From Atkinsonella hypoxylon (lineage: Eukaryota > Ascomycota > Sordariomycetes > Hypocreales > Clavicipitaceae): a stretch of DNA of 33,595 nucleotides. The position numbers were made by a program, and so were the translations under genes. Below the pieces are notes generated by a model. That model searched no databases and was not told where the DNA came from. It saw only the letters and a list, made by a program, of their open reading frames with translations. Positions 20,107 through 32,364 of the stretch are shown piece after piece (within the stretch, counting starts at the first letter, position 1; each line of letters opens with the position of its first letter). The stretch is from contig JFHB01000277.1 in NCBI GenBank assembly GCA_000729835.1, positions 1-33,595 on the forward strand. Direction: 5' to 3'.

Positions 20107-22116
20107 CTTTTTACTAAATTCCTTAACTTAAGAATAATACTGTTTTATAATATAGTAGTTAAAGCAATTAACCTAGAATACTATAAGCCTATAAAAATAA
20201 CTTTTTATACTAAAGAAGCTTTATATAAGAATAAGTAGCACTAAATTATTTAATTCTACTGTTAAGATACTTACTCTTTAATTATACTTTATAAAGCTAA
20301 TCTTATTGTTATACTAGTAAAACTAGTATTAATCTATATAATAACCTTTCTTACTACAGTAATAGCAGTAATACTGCCTTATATAGCTGTTAGTTGTATA
20401 AGTTCTAAAGCTTTAGGTATTATTATATATATTAATAGCGTTAATATATATATTCTACCTTTTCTTCTTCTTTTTCCTAAATTTCTCTTTAAAAAGCTTT
20501 ATAATATTTATCTTTAAAACTACTTACTTTATAAGTATAATCTTTATATCTTTAAACTTCTAGGTTAAATTATCTATTTAATCTTTTACTTCTAAAATAG
20601 GCTATATAATTTCCTTAGCTTTATAACTAAAATTACTTATACTATAATACTTAGAACTTCTTCTGCCTAGAGGTATATAAAGATAGTTTCTTCTATTATT
20701 ATAAAGTTTAGAATTATAGTCTTTTAACTCTATTCTAGCTTATATATACTAGCTAAGCTGCTCTAATAACTCTCTATAGAGTATTGCAATAAACTTAGCT
20801 TTAGTAACTTTTATTTAATCTATAAAGCTAATAAGTATAGCGTTTAGTAAGGCCTTATAAATGTAATTAAACTAAAAGGTTATACTGCACTATATATAGA
20901 GCTTAGCGCTAATTATAGCAGCTTAATGTTCTTAAAGCTAATAGAGAGTGTTCTTTATAGTTCTTAAATAGTTTCTCTTTAGGTCTTTAAGCTTTTTATT
21001 AGCTTACTTCTTTTAATCTTAAGGAGTAGCTTTATACTAAAGTAAAAGCTACTTCTTAGCTTCTTTCTAATTATATAAAGTATAAATAACCTTTATATAC
21101 TTATAGATTAATAGGTTAATATAATAAATAAATATTTTCTACTAGTTTTCCTTTAGAATAAATAAAGTCTTTATTTTTAGCTTAAAGCTAGTTAAGTAAT
21201 TAAGAATATTTTCTTCTTTAAATTAATATATATTAAACTTCTTATTAAAGATAGCTTAAGCTTACTACTTTTTAATAGCTTTACCTATAGCTTTAGTAAG
21301 AGCTTTATAAGGTATAGCTATAGCGCTATTAGTATTAGCCTTTTTATCTTAAGTATTTAATTCTATTATAACCTTAGGTTTTAAAATAACTTTTTTAGAA
21401 GATTTACTAGATTAACTAGAGCTAATATTAGCTACTTTAAACGTAAAGCTTATATCTTTTTTTAAAAGATATAGAATACTAAACTTATATAAATAACTAG
21501 TAAAATAGCTTAATATAGAAAGTAGGTATAAAGAGAATAATTAATCTTACTTAGTAAAAAGAGTGTAATATATATAATTCTCTATATTAGCTGTACTTTT
21601 AGTGCTTTTACCTTTTACTTCTATAGTTATATAAGCTTCTAACGCTAAAATATAGAGGCTAAGAACTTAATTACTAATAACAGTAAATATAAAGATAACT
21701 ACTAAAATAAAGATAAAAGAGAAATTTTTCTCTATAATTAAATAATTATAATATTTAAAGAACCTAAAAACTTCCTTTTTACTGTATTAAAGCTATTTTA
21801 GCTAAGGGTAAAATAGAGGTTAAATAGGCTAGCTAGTATTTATAATATAGTAATTATCTTTAACTAAGCTTAGCTCTTTTTAGCTTAAAAAAGCTATAGA
21901 AGTTTTCTTTCTCTCTTAATTAAATAATCCCTTATAATATAGAGCTTTTATCTTTATAATTTTCTTCTTTCTTATATTAGCAATATTTAAGCTAAAGTGC
22001 TTTTCTATCTCTAATACTTAGTAGCTTTTCCTTCTTTCTTTTAGGATCTCTATAAAAAACCTTTTAATTATATAATGCACTTTAATTAAAATAAGTCCTT
22101 AGTAAAGCCTCTATTT
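20107..22116 (-). pseudogene. gag: gypsy-B gag remnant
   Basis: Degenerate Gag on the minus strand, just behind the 5' LTR. A zinc knuckle is visible at about 20325-20367: Cys codons at 20365-20367 and 20356-20358, then KKG, with the expected His and final Cys both changed to Tyr. A Lys/Arg-rich stretch (RKKKKKR-like) precedes it at about 20460-20485. The first knuckle Cys is 868 codons from the RT catalytic Asn in the same frame after discounting the solo LTR, so gag and pol form one frame. The segment 20243-22116 is colinear over 1874 bp with gypsy-A 1-1874. The start codon cannot be fixed. Confidence 0.75.
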
Positions 22117-22818
22117 TTGTTGCCTTAAAACTAAACCTCTAAATAACTATATAGCCTACACTAAAGTAGGTAACAATATAGTGTATATTAAAATTAAAGA
22201 GAATTAGTAGAGAGCAAGATATTAATTAGTGTATAGTTAAAATCTATCTTTAATTCTATATACCTTTTAACCTATAAGTCTTATAATCTTACTTTAGTCT
22301 ATCTCTTTTATATTAATTATAAAAGACTCCTTAAAGATAACTGCTGCACAATTAATTCTATAAGTAATAATTCTTACTATAGCAGTAAGCTAGAATTAAT
22401 CTAACTATTTACAATAAGTCTTTTGCTTAAAGGACTTTATTAGAAAGCTATAAACATTATTAAGATAATAGGCAAGAAGATTAAATAGTTAGAAAAGGCA
22501 GAAATAAAATATTAATTGTAGCTTAAAAGATATATATATATAAAAGAAGCTAAATATACTAAAGAGTTAGGGAAAGTGTTATTAGCAGTAAAGTAAGATC
22601 TCTTAAGTGTTAAGTATTGTAAATTAAAGTAGGCTAAAAGATATTAATTAATTAAAAGGGGCAAAAGCTAAAAAGAGTTAGCAGAAGCTGCTTACGCGCT
22701 TGCTTCTTTAACTATCTTAATGTCTAGGCGATGTGCACTCTTATAGAGAAAAATCTATATATAGCATCCCTTGCAAAGCTAATATAAGAGCGCAAGGGGG
22801 TAACCCCGCCGCGACACA
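22117..22818 (-). repeat. gypsy-B 5' LTR with an internal 235-bp patch
   Basis: 702 bp instead of 483. The extra length is exactly explained: a 235-bp copy of 4709-4943 lies at 22235-22469 and replaces 16 bp of LTR sequence (483 + 235 - 16 = 702). Both LTR ends are recognisable, and the right end GCGACACA meets the CTAGT duplication. Confidence 0.88.
22235..22469. repeat. 235-bp internal segment inside the 5' LTR
   Basis: Colinear copy of 4709-4943. At the differing sites this copy tends to keep C where the internal one has T. At the left junction the LTR continues into AGTTAAAAT. Confidence 0.9.
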
Positions 22819-22823
22819 CTAGT
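22819..22823. repeat. Target-site duplication of gypsy-B, right (CTAGT)
   Basis: Second copy of CTAGT (first at 2551-2555). copia-2 resumes here. Confidence 0.85.
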
Positions 22824-25215
22824 TAGATTCCTTCTAATAATAGAGATTTAGAAGGTCTAAATCCTAAGTTGCTAGATATTGGAGGAAGTAGCTATCTAGA
22901 TCCCTTAAACAAGGCCTATAGTTCTTAAGAGATCTAGTAAGATAGAGAGCAATAGGAAGCTAGCTCTAATAATAATTCTAGTAACCCTATAGCTTCTTCT
23001 TTCTACAAAAAGCTCCTAGAATTAGCTGCTACTTAGTACATTAGATTAGGGCATATAGGACTCCCTTTACTAAAGAAGACTGCTTCTATTACTAAAGGAA
23101 TCCCTAATTTTTTAAGAATTAAGGATAAGGATTTTAACTGCCTAGCTTGTAACTAAGCTAAAGCTGTTAGAAGACCTAGTAAGTATACTATTCCTAATCT
23201 CCTTAGATATTTAGATATTATAGAGGGAGATACCGTTAAAATAGAGCCTATACTGCACAATAAGAGGCCTCTAGTTCTTTTTCTAATTAATAGAAAATTA
23301 CAGTATAAGTAGTCCTTTAATCTAGCTAATAAAGAGAGTTTTACTCTCTATAGCTGTATTAAAGGCTTCTTTAAGGAATTAAAGAACTAGTATAACTGCT
23401 ACCCTAAACACCTTTATTTTAATAGTAGTACAGAAATTAATACTAGGTTGTAAGCTTAGCTATCTTCTAAGGGTATTTGCTTTAGTACCTCTTGCCCCTA
23501 TATTTACAAACAAAATAAGCTAATAGAGAGAGCTATAAGGGTACTTCTAGACCGTTTATATACTACTCTACAGTAGTTATAATTACCTCTATATCTATAG
23601 TCTTACATCCTTTCTGCTATAGTAGATTTAGTTAATACTACTGTAAATAGTACTAAACTACTAAGTCTTAAACAGCTATATCTAGCTGATTTAGAGCCTT
23701 CTAAGACCTATAAGCCTAATTTTACTAAAATTAAAGCTATAGGCTTCTATTGCGAAGTTCTAATTCCTTTAGAACAACAATCTAGGTTGTAGAAGCTAGC
23801 TAAAAGAACTATTCCCAGTAGACTTTTAGCTACACTAGGTTCTAATATATATCTAATATATATCCCCTCTAAACAAGCTATTATAAAGACTAGCTTCATT
23901 AAAATTATAGAAGGAATAGGTTCTATTTTATAGGGTATCTATAAGGTTCTTATTAGTTCTATAGTGGATAATCCTTTAGAGGGAGAAATTAATAACCAGT
24001 AGTAATTAGTGGATAATTATACTCCTAAGTATCCTTATCTTAGTTATCTAGATGTACTAAATTATCTACTAGAACCTATAGATTAAGCTCTTCTACTAAG
24101 CAACCCTATAGAAGCTATAGAGGCCCCTAAAGCCCCTATAACTATAGAAGCCCCTTAGGCTAATATAGAACCTATAGAAGCTAAAGCTAAATCTATTAAT
24201 GCTAATGCTATAGATCTAGATAGAGATATATTTTCCTTAATAAAGAATCTATATTTTAAGGCTAGAACTAAAGCAGCTATTTCTAATAGTAAGGATGAAC
24301 TTCTTAATATATAGAAGTAAGCTCTAAAAAGCTCTGCTAAGCAGCATTAAATAGAAGCTACCTATAGCGAATTTAAGCAGCTATTAGCTGCTAGAACCTT
24401 TAAATTTATAGGGAAAGACTAAGTACCTAAGGGCTAAAGAGTTCTAAACAATAGGCTTATTTATAGGCTAAAAAAGGATAAAGAAAATAATTCTATAAAA
24501 TATAAGGCCTACCTTATTGCTAAGGGATTTATGCAAATAGAAGGTTAAGACTATTTAGAGACCTTTGCTGCAACTAGTATTCCTTCTAGCTAGCGTATAT
24601 TATTAGCTCTTGCAGCTTTTAATAACTAGGAAATTAAGTAAATCGATTTTATAGGAGCGTTTTTAAATAGTAAGCTAAAAGAAGCTATTTATATAGAAAT
24701 CCTAGATAGATTTATTGAATTTGCAGAGTAAGTATTGCTATTAGTAGCTAAGCTACTAAAAAGCTATAATTATAAGCCCTTTAAAGAGTAAGTAATTAAG
24801 CTAGAAAAATCCCTCTATAGTCTAAAGCAAAGTCCTAGAGAATAGCAGCAAATTCTAATAGAATTGCTTTTAAAGCATAGATTTAAACCTCTTATATTAG
24901 ACCCAGCAGTCTTTTATAACCTAGCTACATCTACATATATTGCTACTTATGTAGATAATTGTCTTCTAATTAAGCCTAATTTACAATATATAAATAAGCT
25001 TAAAAAGCTACTAAATTAAGCTTATCTAATAGAAGATAGAGGACTAGTAGAATTCTTTCTAGGCGTTTAAATTACCTATAATAGGTCTAAAAGGTCTATT
25101 AAAATCTATTAATCTTAATATATCCTTAAAGCCCTAGAGAGATTTAAAATACTAGATGTTAAGCTAGCTTTTATCCCTATACAGCTAGGGATTCTAAAGC
25201 AACTAGTTATAAAAC
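22819..25215 (+). pseudogene. pol: copia-2 fragment B: integrase and reverse transcriptase of the oldest copia copy
   Basis: Matches copia-1 12820-15207 along its length: integrase zinc region, integrase core, linker and RT up to shortly after the conserved LGV-type segment. It starts exactly where fragment A (2358-2555) stops. It carries more stop codons and more TpA than copia-1 or copia-3; for example many of the remaining Gln and Arg codons of copia-1 are stops or Lys here. The RT site reads YVDN (near 24951-24962), as in the other copies. It is cut at 25215 by copia-4; the RNase H part and 3' LTR should lie beyond the window. The 5' part, upstream of fragment A, lies to the left. Confidence 0.9.
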
Positions 25216-25232
25216 TGTTAAAAATAAGCTAC
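25216..25232 (+). repeat. First 17 bp of the copia-4 5' LTR
   Basis: TGTTAAAAATAAGCTAC, identical to a copia LTR start, is followed immediately by a second full LTR start at 25233. The LTR resumes at 33056, after copia-3. The preceding AAAAC (25211-25215) would be the left target duplication of copia-4 in copia-2. Confidence 0.88.
25228..25232. repeat. Target-site duplication of copia-3, left (GCTAC)
   Basis: GCTAC before copia-3 matches 33056-33060 right after it. It is part of the copia-4 LTR. Confidence 0.92.
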
Positions 25233-25923
25233 TGTTAAAAATAAGCTACCCTGTATAGCCTATTTTTATGCCTACTAGTTGCTCTATTACGTGACCCTCA
25301 TTAGGTCTTGTTACGTTGATTTTTGGTAGAGATATCGCTGTTACTAGATGTAAAACATCTAGAATCGACTAAGGCAAAGTTGCCTAACCTATAGTCAACT
25401 TTAACTGCGATTTTCTCCACAACTAGCAATAGTAGAAATTCAAGAAGTATACTATTCGAAAGCTAAGAATTAGGGCTATTTAATAGTATAATTGTTGGAT
25501 AGGGTTGCTTATAAGGGTTGCTTGTTATTAGTGGAATTAGTTAAATTGTGCACATAGGCGTCTTGTTTGTATAGCTGTAAGTTAATTTTTTTGTTTTTAT
25601 ATAGTAAATCTTTTTGCAGAAATTATAAAGTAGCCTACAAGCCCCTTCTAGTAACTACAGCCCGCTAATATAGTTAGAGGGTCTATAAGGGACTGGAAAG
25701 ATTTGAGATTCTACCCTTACTGTTCGTTACAGCGCTCTGAATATAAAGATATTACTATTACAGTTATCTATTGCCTCTACGTAATCTATACTATACACTA
25801 CAGCTTAATTTAGGCCGCTGCTGCTTCCACTACGTGATAATTGCTAGGAGCAATTACAGGTGCTAAATCTAAGAGACCACTACCCTCTTCTATTTAGTCC
25901 TGTAATCCCTATTATTTTCAATA
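25233..25923 (+). repeat. copia-3 5' LTR
   Basis: 691 bp, TGTTAAAAATA to TATTTTCAATA. Two small deletions relative to the copia-1 LTR are shared with the copia-3 3' LTR, as expected if both LTRs were copied together. Confidence 0.93.
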
Positions 25924-25943
25924 GGTTATAAGCCCGGAAGACC
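25924..25943 (+). promoter_or_regulatory. copia-3 primer-binding site (half-tRNA-iMet type)
   Basis: Same sequence as the copia-1 site, starting GGTTATAAGCCCGG directly after the LTR, with the same ATA in place of ATG. Confidence 0.7.
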
Positions 25944-26876
25944 TATCTGCAAGCTGTTAGCCCGCTGAAAATCTACTATTGTGTACTGTATTACCCACTA
26001 GAAGCTATATTGAGACCTGCGCTAGCAGCTATTGCTGCTATTAGTAGCTTGCTGGAAGCTATTAATACCTGCTGCACATACATCGCCAGCCACTATACTG
26101 GTGTTTTCATTCTGCCCACCCTATGCCTTCTACACTAGTTCTATACACCCTGTGCATACACACTTTTAAAGCTATTCTTAATAGCTAGGTTCTATTGTTG
26201 CGCAACATTAAAATATACACATCTGCATACATTACATTCGCACTGCGAATCGTTTTATTAGGCACTGCCTAATTAATTATTTCCATTAAGAAATAAGCTT
26301 AGCGCTGCACTGCATCGCTCGTTGTTGTTATATTGTGCACCCTGTGCACCTCTATTAGTGGCTATACTACAATTTGTAGTGCACGCCTAACAGCTCTTGT
26401 TGCTGTTAGATATTCCTGTGTTTTCGGTCGCAGAATTAATTTATGTAGTAATCCCACTAGTCGGGATTTTAAAGTAGGAATTAGCTAGATATCCCTAAAT
26501 TAGCTGTGCCTAGGTCTCCACTAATTTGTTGGAACCTAATTAGAGAAGAATCTCCTGAATTTTTTGGCTAAAAATAGCTAGGACCTGTGTTTTGTGCCCC
26601 TTGCGACTGCTTGTTAATCTGGTCTGCTATACAAATTGTATGCGAATATAGATCGCGATATAACGCAGCCTTTAGAGCCTGTTATACCTGTTACAAAACA
26701 AATTAGAGAAAAATCTCAGTATAATTTCTGAAGATATAGGGCACTTCTAGGCCTATAATAGAGCAATCTATTGATATCTAGTAGAGGTTATTACTGTTAT
26801 TTACTACCTTTTCCACTGTAATTTAAGCTATAATTAGCTATAAAGAGCGTTAAATTAGCTATTAAAATCCTTTAAA
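25924..26876 (+). other. copia-3 leader, hairpin-rich
   Basis: 953 nt of non-coding sequence. Inverted repeats match those of copia-1: 26171-26185, 26197-26206, 26236-26250 (ATTCGC/GCGAAT, versus ATTTGC/GCAAAT in copia-1), 26257-26273 and 26277-26296. Further ones are clearer here than in copia-1, such as ACTACAA/TTGTAGT and CTAACAG/CTGTTAG around 26365-26410. Confidence 0.7.
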
Positions 26877-29800
26877 ATAGCACCAAAAGGAACAGGCAAG
26901 GGAAAGAGCATAAGCCCTAAACGGGGTAGTGGTTCTAGTACACTAGCTAATCCAGCTGCTGCTACTAGCTTTCTTAGTCCAGCAAGGTCCCCCCCTCAGC
27001 CAGTAGATTCCTCTTCTAATGAAGAAGATTATACAGCTGAGAAGGCTCTAAAGGAAGCTAGATTAGCTTCTAAAAGAGTAGTGTAAGTCTATAATGTGCA
27101 AGCTAATCTAAAAGCTTAAATAGATAAGCAACAAGAGACCCTAAATAGATTTATTAGGTATAGTAAAGCAAAATAAAGCTAAAATGAAGGTAATATAGCT
27201 AATTTACTAAGTAAATTAGATACTATAATTACATCTATAGGTAATCTCTCTATAGGGTCTCCCTCTAAGGTAGTAGATCCTATTACTTCTAAAAGAGCTT
27301 CTAAAGTCTCTTTTAAAGCCCCTAAACCTTCTAGTTCCTCTAATAGTGCTACTTTTCTGCCTGCTTTTAATAAAGGCACTATAAAAGAGTTAAATAAGAA
27401 GGTCCACTCTATTCTAGAGGCTGCTAAGCTAAAAGGCCCTAAAAATTTTAAACAGTAGAAGCAAGCTTTAACTATTTAATTTAGAGCACTAGGATTCTCT
27501 TAATTTATTAATAATCCTAGTATAGCTAGTACTTTAGTAGATTTAGAGCAAGCTATTATCCTTATAATTATAAGAGATAGTTGCTAATCTAGACCTTAAG
27601 CTGCTATAAGCTGGCATAAGTCCTCTATAGATGCCTATAACGTTCTAGTTAGGCAGTATTTGCAGAGTGCTAAAATACAATGTAGTACGCTATATACTAG
27701 TTATTACAACTTATCGTTTTTAAACTATAAGGGATCTTTAGAGGCCTTTAATGCTGAATTTAATAATTTACTAGCTAGATTACAGCTCTATAGTGTAGCT
27801 ATCGATCCTATCGACTAGGTAAATTATTATATTGATGCTTTAAAGAAGACCTTCTCTAGCTAGGCTAAAAGGCAGCGATATTCTATTAGAGCTGCTAGAG
27901 CACAAGGTCTATCTGTAAAAATGCTGAATTTACAGTTCCTTATAGCTAATTTATTAGAAGAACAAAGAGATAAAAGCTCCTCTATATCTAAAGCTCTTAG
28001 TTATAAGGCTTCTAATAGTTCTAATAATAATAAGGCTAATTAAGGAAAGAATCCTCCTAATTAGAAGAAGAATTCTAACGATTCTAATTCTAATGATTCT
28101 AATGCCTCTAAAGATACAGATAAAGCCTCTAAGAATAAGAAGAAGTAGAAGGGCCGAAGAAGAAGTAACAAAAACTCTGGGAATAAGGATAGAGAAGCTG
28201 CTTTTGCTATAGGTTGCTATAACCTATCTACTAGCAACTAGGATACTATAGATTCCGATAGTGAATCTAGCAGTTCTAGTAGTGATAATTCTTACGATTT
28301 AGATACGGAATCCACTACTAGTGATACTAGTACTACTAGTAATAATACCCCTTCTTTTAACTATTCTAATAGAATAATTAAAAACTCCTTACTATACAAT
28401 ATAGGTTCTACCTGTTATATAGTTAACAATAAGGCATTTTTTAGGACTTTTAAGCCTATAAAAAAGGGTAAAACCGCGCCTATTGCTACTAGAGAAGGTT
28501 CTATTTATCCTAAAGAACAGGGAACTGCTGTATTCCAGGTACTAGTTAGTACAAATCCAGCTAAATACAGGCCTTTAGCTCTAAAGGATGCTCTGTATTG
28601 CCTAGGTTTAGATACTAACCTAATTAGTGGTCTAAAGCACTATTTAATAGGGGGCACTCTCCTTAGAAATTAGCTATTTCTAGCTAATAGAAGCTGCTGT
28701 AGGCTTCTAAATCCTAAAAAGCATAGTTTCTTTCTACAGCTTAAGGGGCAAGAGACCCCTAGAGTGTGTAAAAACCACGCAAATCTCTCTTATATAGGAT
28801 TTACTAGCAATAGTTATAATAGCGGTTATAATGCTAGTTATTCTATAGAGGTTTAAATCCCTTAACAGCCTAGTTTTAATCCTAAGGAATATAGCTGTAT
28901 TGAGGAATTATCTAATTTTAAAGAAGAAGATAATACTAATAACGATGTTATAGAGCTATTAGCCCTAGTTCCTAAACGGGCTCCTAGTTAGATTCCTTCT
29001 AATAATAGGGATTTAGAAGGTCTAAATCCTAAGTTGCTGGATACTAGAGGAAATAGCCGTCTAGATCCCTTAAACGAGGCCTGTAGTTCTTAAGAGATCT
29101 AGCAAGATAGGGAGCAACAGGAAGCTAGCTCTAATAATAATTCTAGTAGTATAAATCCTACTGCTTCTTCTTCCTATAAGAAGCTACTAGAATTAGCTGC
29201 TACTTAGCACGTTAGATTAAGGCATATAGGACTCCCTTTACTAAAGAAGACTGCTTCTATTACTAAAGGTATTCCTGATTTTACAAAAATTAAGGAAAAG
29301 GATTTTAACTGCCTAGCTTGCAACTAAGCTAAAGCTGTTAGAAGACCTAGCAAGCATGCTATTCCTAATCCCCCTAGATGTTTAGATATTATAGAGGGAG
29401 ATACCGTTAAGATAGAGCCTATACTGCACAATAAGAGGCCTCTAGTTCTTTTTCTAATTAATAGAAAATTACAGTATAAGTAGTCTTTTAATCTAGCTAA
29501 TAAAGAGGGTTCTACCCTTTATAGCTGTATTAGAAGCTTCTTTAAGGAATTAAAAAACCAGTATAACTGCTACCCTAAACACCTTTACTTTAATAGTAGT
29601 ACAGAAATTAATACTAGGTTGTAAGCTTAGCTATCTTCTAAGGGTATTTGCTTTAGCACCTCTTGCCTCTATATTTATAAACAGAATAGGCTAATAGAGA
29701 GAGCTATAAGGGTACTTCTAGACCGTTTGCGTGCTACTCTACAGTGGTTACAACTACCTCTGTATCTATAGTCTTACATCCTTCCTGCTATAGTAGATTT

Positions 29801-32114
29801 AGTTAATACTACTGCGAATAGTACTAAACTACTAAGTCCTAAACAGCTATATTTAGCTAATTTAGAGCCTTCTAAGACCTATAAGCCTGATTTTTCTAAA
29901 ATTAGAGCTATAGGCTCCTATTGTGAAGTTCTAATCCTATTAAAACAGAGATCTAGGTTGCAGAAGCTAGCTAAAAGAACTATTCCTAGTAGACTTTTAG
30001 CTACACTAGGTTCTAATATATATTTAATATATATCCCCTCTAAACGAGCTGTTATAAAGACTAGCTTCGTTAAAATTATAGAAGGAATAGGTTCTATTTC
30101 ATAGGGCATCCCTAAGGTTCCTATTAGTTCTATAGTGGATAATCCTTTAGAGGGAGAAATCAATAACTAGCAGCAATTAGAAGATAATTATACTCCTAAG
30201 TATCCTTATCCTAGTTATCTAGATGTGCTGAATTATCCACTAGAACCTATAGAAAATCAAGCTCTTCTACTAAGCAACCCTATAGAAGCTATAGAGGCCC
30301 CTAAAGCCCCTATATCTATAGAAGCCCCTTAGGCTAATATAGAACCTATAGAAGCTAAAGCTAATGCTAATGCTATAGATTTAGATAGAGATATATTTTC
30401 CTTAATTAAGGATCTATGTTTTAAGGCAAGGACTAAAGCAGCTATTACTTCTAATAGTAATAAGGATAAACTTCTTAATACGTAGAAGCAAGCCCTAAAA
30501 AGCTCTGCTAAGCAGCATTAGATAGAAGCTACCTATAGCGAATTTAAGCAGCTATTAGCTGCTGGAACCTTCAAATTTATAGGGAAAGACTAAGTACCTA
30601 AGGGCTAAAGAGTTCTAAAGAATAGGCTTATTTATAGGCTAAAAAAGGATAAAGAAAATAATCCTATAAAATATAAGGCCCGCCTTGTTGCTAAGGGATT
30701 TATGCAAATAGAAGGTTAAGATTACCTAGAGACCTTTGCTGCAACTAGTATTCCTCCTAGCTGGCGTATATTATTAGCTCTTGCAGCTTTTAATAACTAG
30801 GAAGTCGAGCAAATCGACTTTATAGGAGCGTTTTTAAATAGCAAGCTAAAAGAAGCTATTTATATAGAAATCCCAGATAGATTCGTTGAATTTGCAGAGC
30901 AAGCATCGCCATTAGTAGCTAAGCTACTAAAAAGCTGTAATTATAGGCCTTCTAAAGACTAAGTAATTAAGCTAGAAAAATCCCTCTATGGTTTAAAGCA
31001 AAGTCCTAGAGAATAGCAGCAAATTCTAATAGAATTACTTTAAAAGCATAGATTTAAACCTCTTATATTAGACCCAGCAGTCTTTTATAACCCAGCTACA
31101 TCTATATATATTGCTACTTATGTAGATAACTGTCTTCTAATTAGGCCTAATTTACAATATATTAATAAGCTTAAAAAGCTACTAAATTAAGCCTATCCAA
31201 TAGAAGATAGAGGACCAGTAGAATTCTTTCTAGGTGTGTAAATCACCCGTAATAGGTCTAAAAGGTCTATTAAAATCCACTAATCTTAATACATCCTTGA
31301 AGCACTAGAAAGATTCAAAATGCTAGATGCTAAGCCAGCTTCTATCCCTATACAGCTGGGAATTCTAAAGCAACTAGTTACAAAACCTCTCTTAAAATCC
31401 AATTATAAGCTTTATTAGAGCATTATAGGTACTATTATGTATCTTATGTTGCTAACTAGGGCTGATATTGCCTTTTCCGTTCAGTGGCTATCAACCTTTC
31501 TAGCTAAGCCCTATATAGAGCACCTAAATGCCTCTAAGCACCTCCTAAGGTACTTAAGTAGTACTAGAAGCTTTACTATTATTTATAAGCATTCTATACC
31601 ACTAGGGTCCTCTTCTAAAGCTTCTAGCTCTAAAGAAGTACTTAAGACCCTCCTTAGTTATTGCAATAGCGATTTTGCTGGTAATAAAACCTCTTCTAAA
31701 TTAACCTATACTTATCTATATAAGCTAGCTAGTGGACCTATTAGCTAGAAATCAAAGAAAGCTAGTACTATTGCTCTTTCCACATTAGAAGCAGAATCTA
31801 ATGCATTATCTAAAGCTATAAGGGAATTAGAGTAGCTCTACAGCCTTTTTAAGGAGATAAAGCTACCTTTAACCCCTTCTATTCCTATTAGGTGTAATAA
31901 TTAAGGCGCTATAGTTACTGCTTACAACCTAACGTTGTATAGTAGGACTAAGCACACCCTTTTGAAGTTTAACTACATTAGGGAAAAGATTTGTAACAGT
32001 ATAGCTAAGGTTAGTTATATTAATATAAATCAGATGCCAGCAGATAGCCTAACTAAGCCTCTTGCTATTTAAAAGCATTAACAATTCATTAAGTTACTAA
32101 AGCTTTCTAGCTAG
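26877..32114 (+). pseudogene. gag-pol: copia-3 gag-pol polyprotein, inactivated
   Basis: One frame of about 1745 codons, from ATA (formerly ATG) at 26877 to TAG at 32112-32114. Domain order is as in copia-1: Gag with a Ser/Asn- and Lys/Arg-rich tail and no CCHC knuckle; protease with Asn for Asp (N-I-G, near 28399); integrase zinc region near 29206; integrase core with Asn in place of both Asp residues; RT with YVDN near 31120-31131; RNase H with STLEAES near 31780-31800; and the LTKPL end near 32055. One RNase H stretch of about 100 codons (31437-31748) remains open. The length differs from copia-1 by a multiple of three. Damage is by point transitions. Confidence 0.93.
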
Positions 32115-32356
32115 CTTATAAAAGCAATAAAAATACTTAAAAAATCAAAAAGCAACGAAAAAACAGTTAAAAATCAAAAACAACAAAAACAATTAACAAT
32201 AACTAGTTATATTTAACTATAACTACCCTAGAATTGCTGGAATTAGTTATGTTATTTAGTTCTATTATTAGTACTGTATTTCGTTAGTTAATTCTAACTT
32301 AGATATCCTTTAAAGGAGCTAAGTTGCTTATAGAACTAGTTACTTCTTACATTTCT

Positions 32357-32364
32357 AGAGGGAG
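32357..32364 (+). promoter_or_regulatory. Polypurine tract of copia-3
   Basis: AGAGGGAG directly before the 3' LTR, identical to copia-1. Confidence 0.85.

Larger units (their letters stand above)
2556..22818 (-). mobile_element. gypsy-B: complete but degenerate Ty3/gypsy retrotransposon, interrupted twice
   Basis: A full element on the minus strand: 5' LTR 22117-22818, gag 20107-22116, protease/RT part 16893-19606, RNase H/integrase part 7229-9079, an unidentified 3' region 3039-7228, polypurine tract 3041-3050 and 3' LTR 2556-3038. It is flanked by CTAGT duplications inside copia-2. Nested in it are copia-1 (9080-16887) and a solo LTR (19612-20101). Without these and their extra target copies it is about 11.96 kb, long for Ty3/gypsy, of which about 0.2 kb is a duplicated patch in the 5' LTR. 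Pol order RT, RNase H, integrase defines the gypsy type. All catalytic sites examined are mutated. No typical tRNA 3'-end primer site (TGG start) is evident next to the 5' LTR. Confidence 0.88.

Noticed and set aside
20032..20238. Open frame of 68 codons on plus
   Set aside because: Begins in the solo LTR and crosses its end into gypsy-B, so it is a chance junction frame.
22090..22116. Primer-binding site next to the gypsy-B 5' LTR
   Set aside because: The minus-strand sequence after the LTR (AAATAGAGGC...) has no clear match to a tRNA 3' end. TGGAGG mutated to TAGAGG is possible but untestable here.
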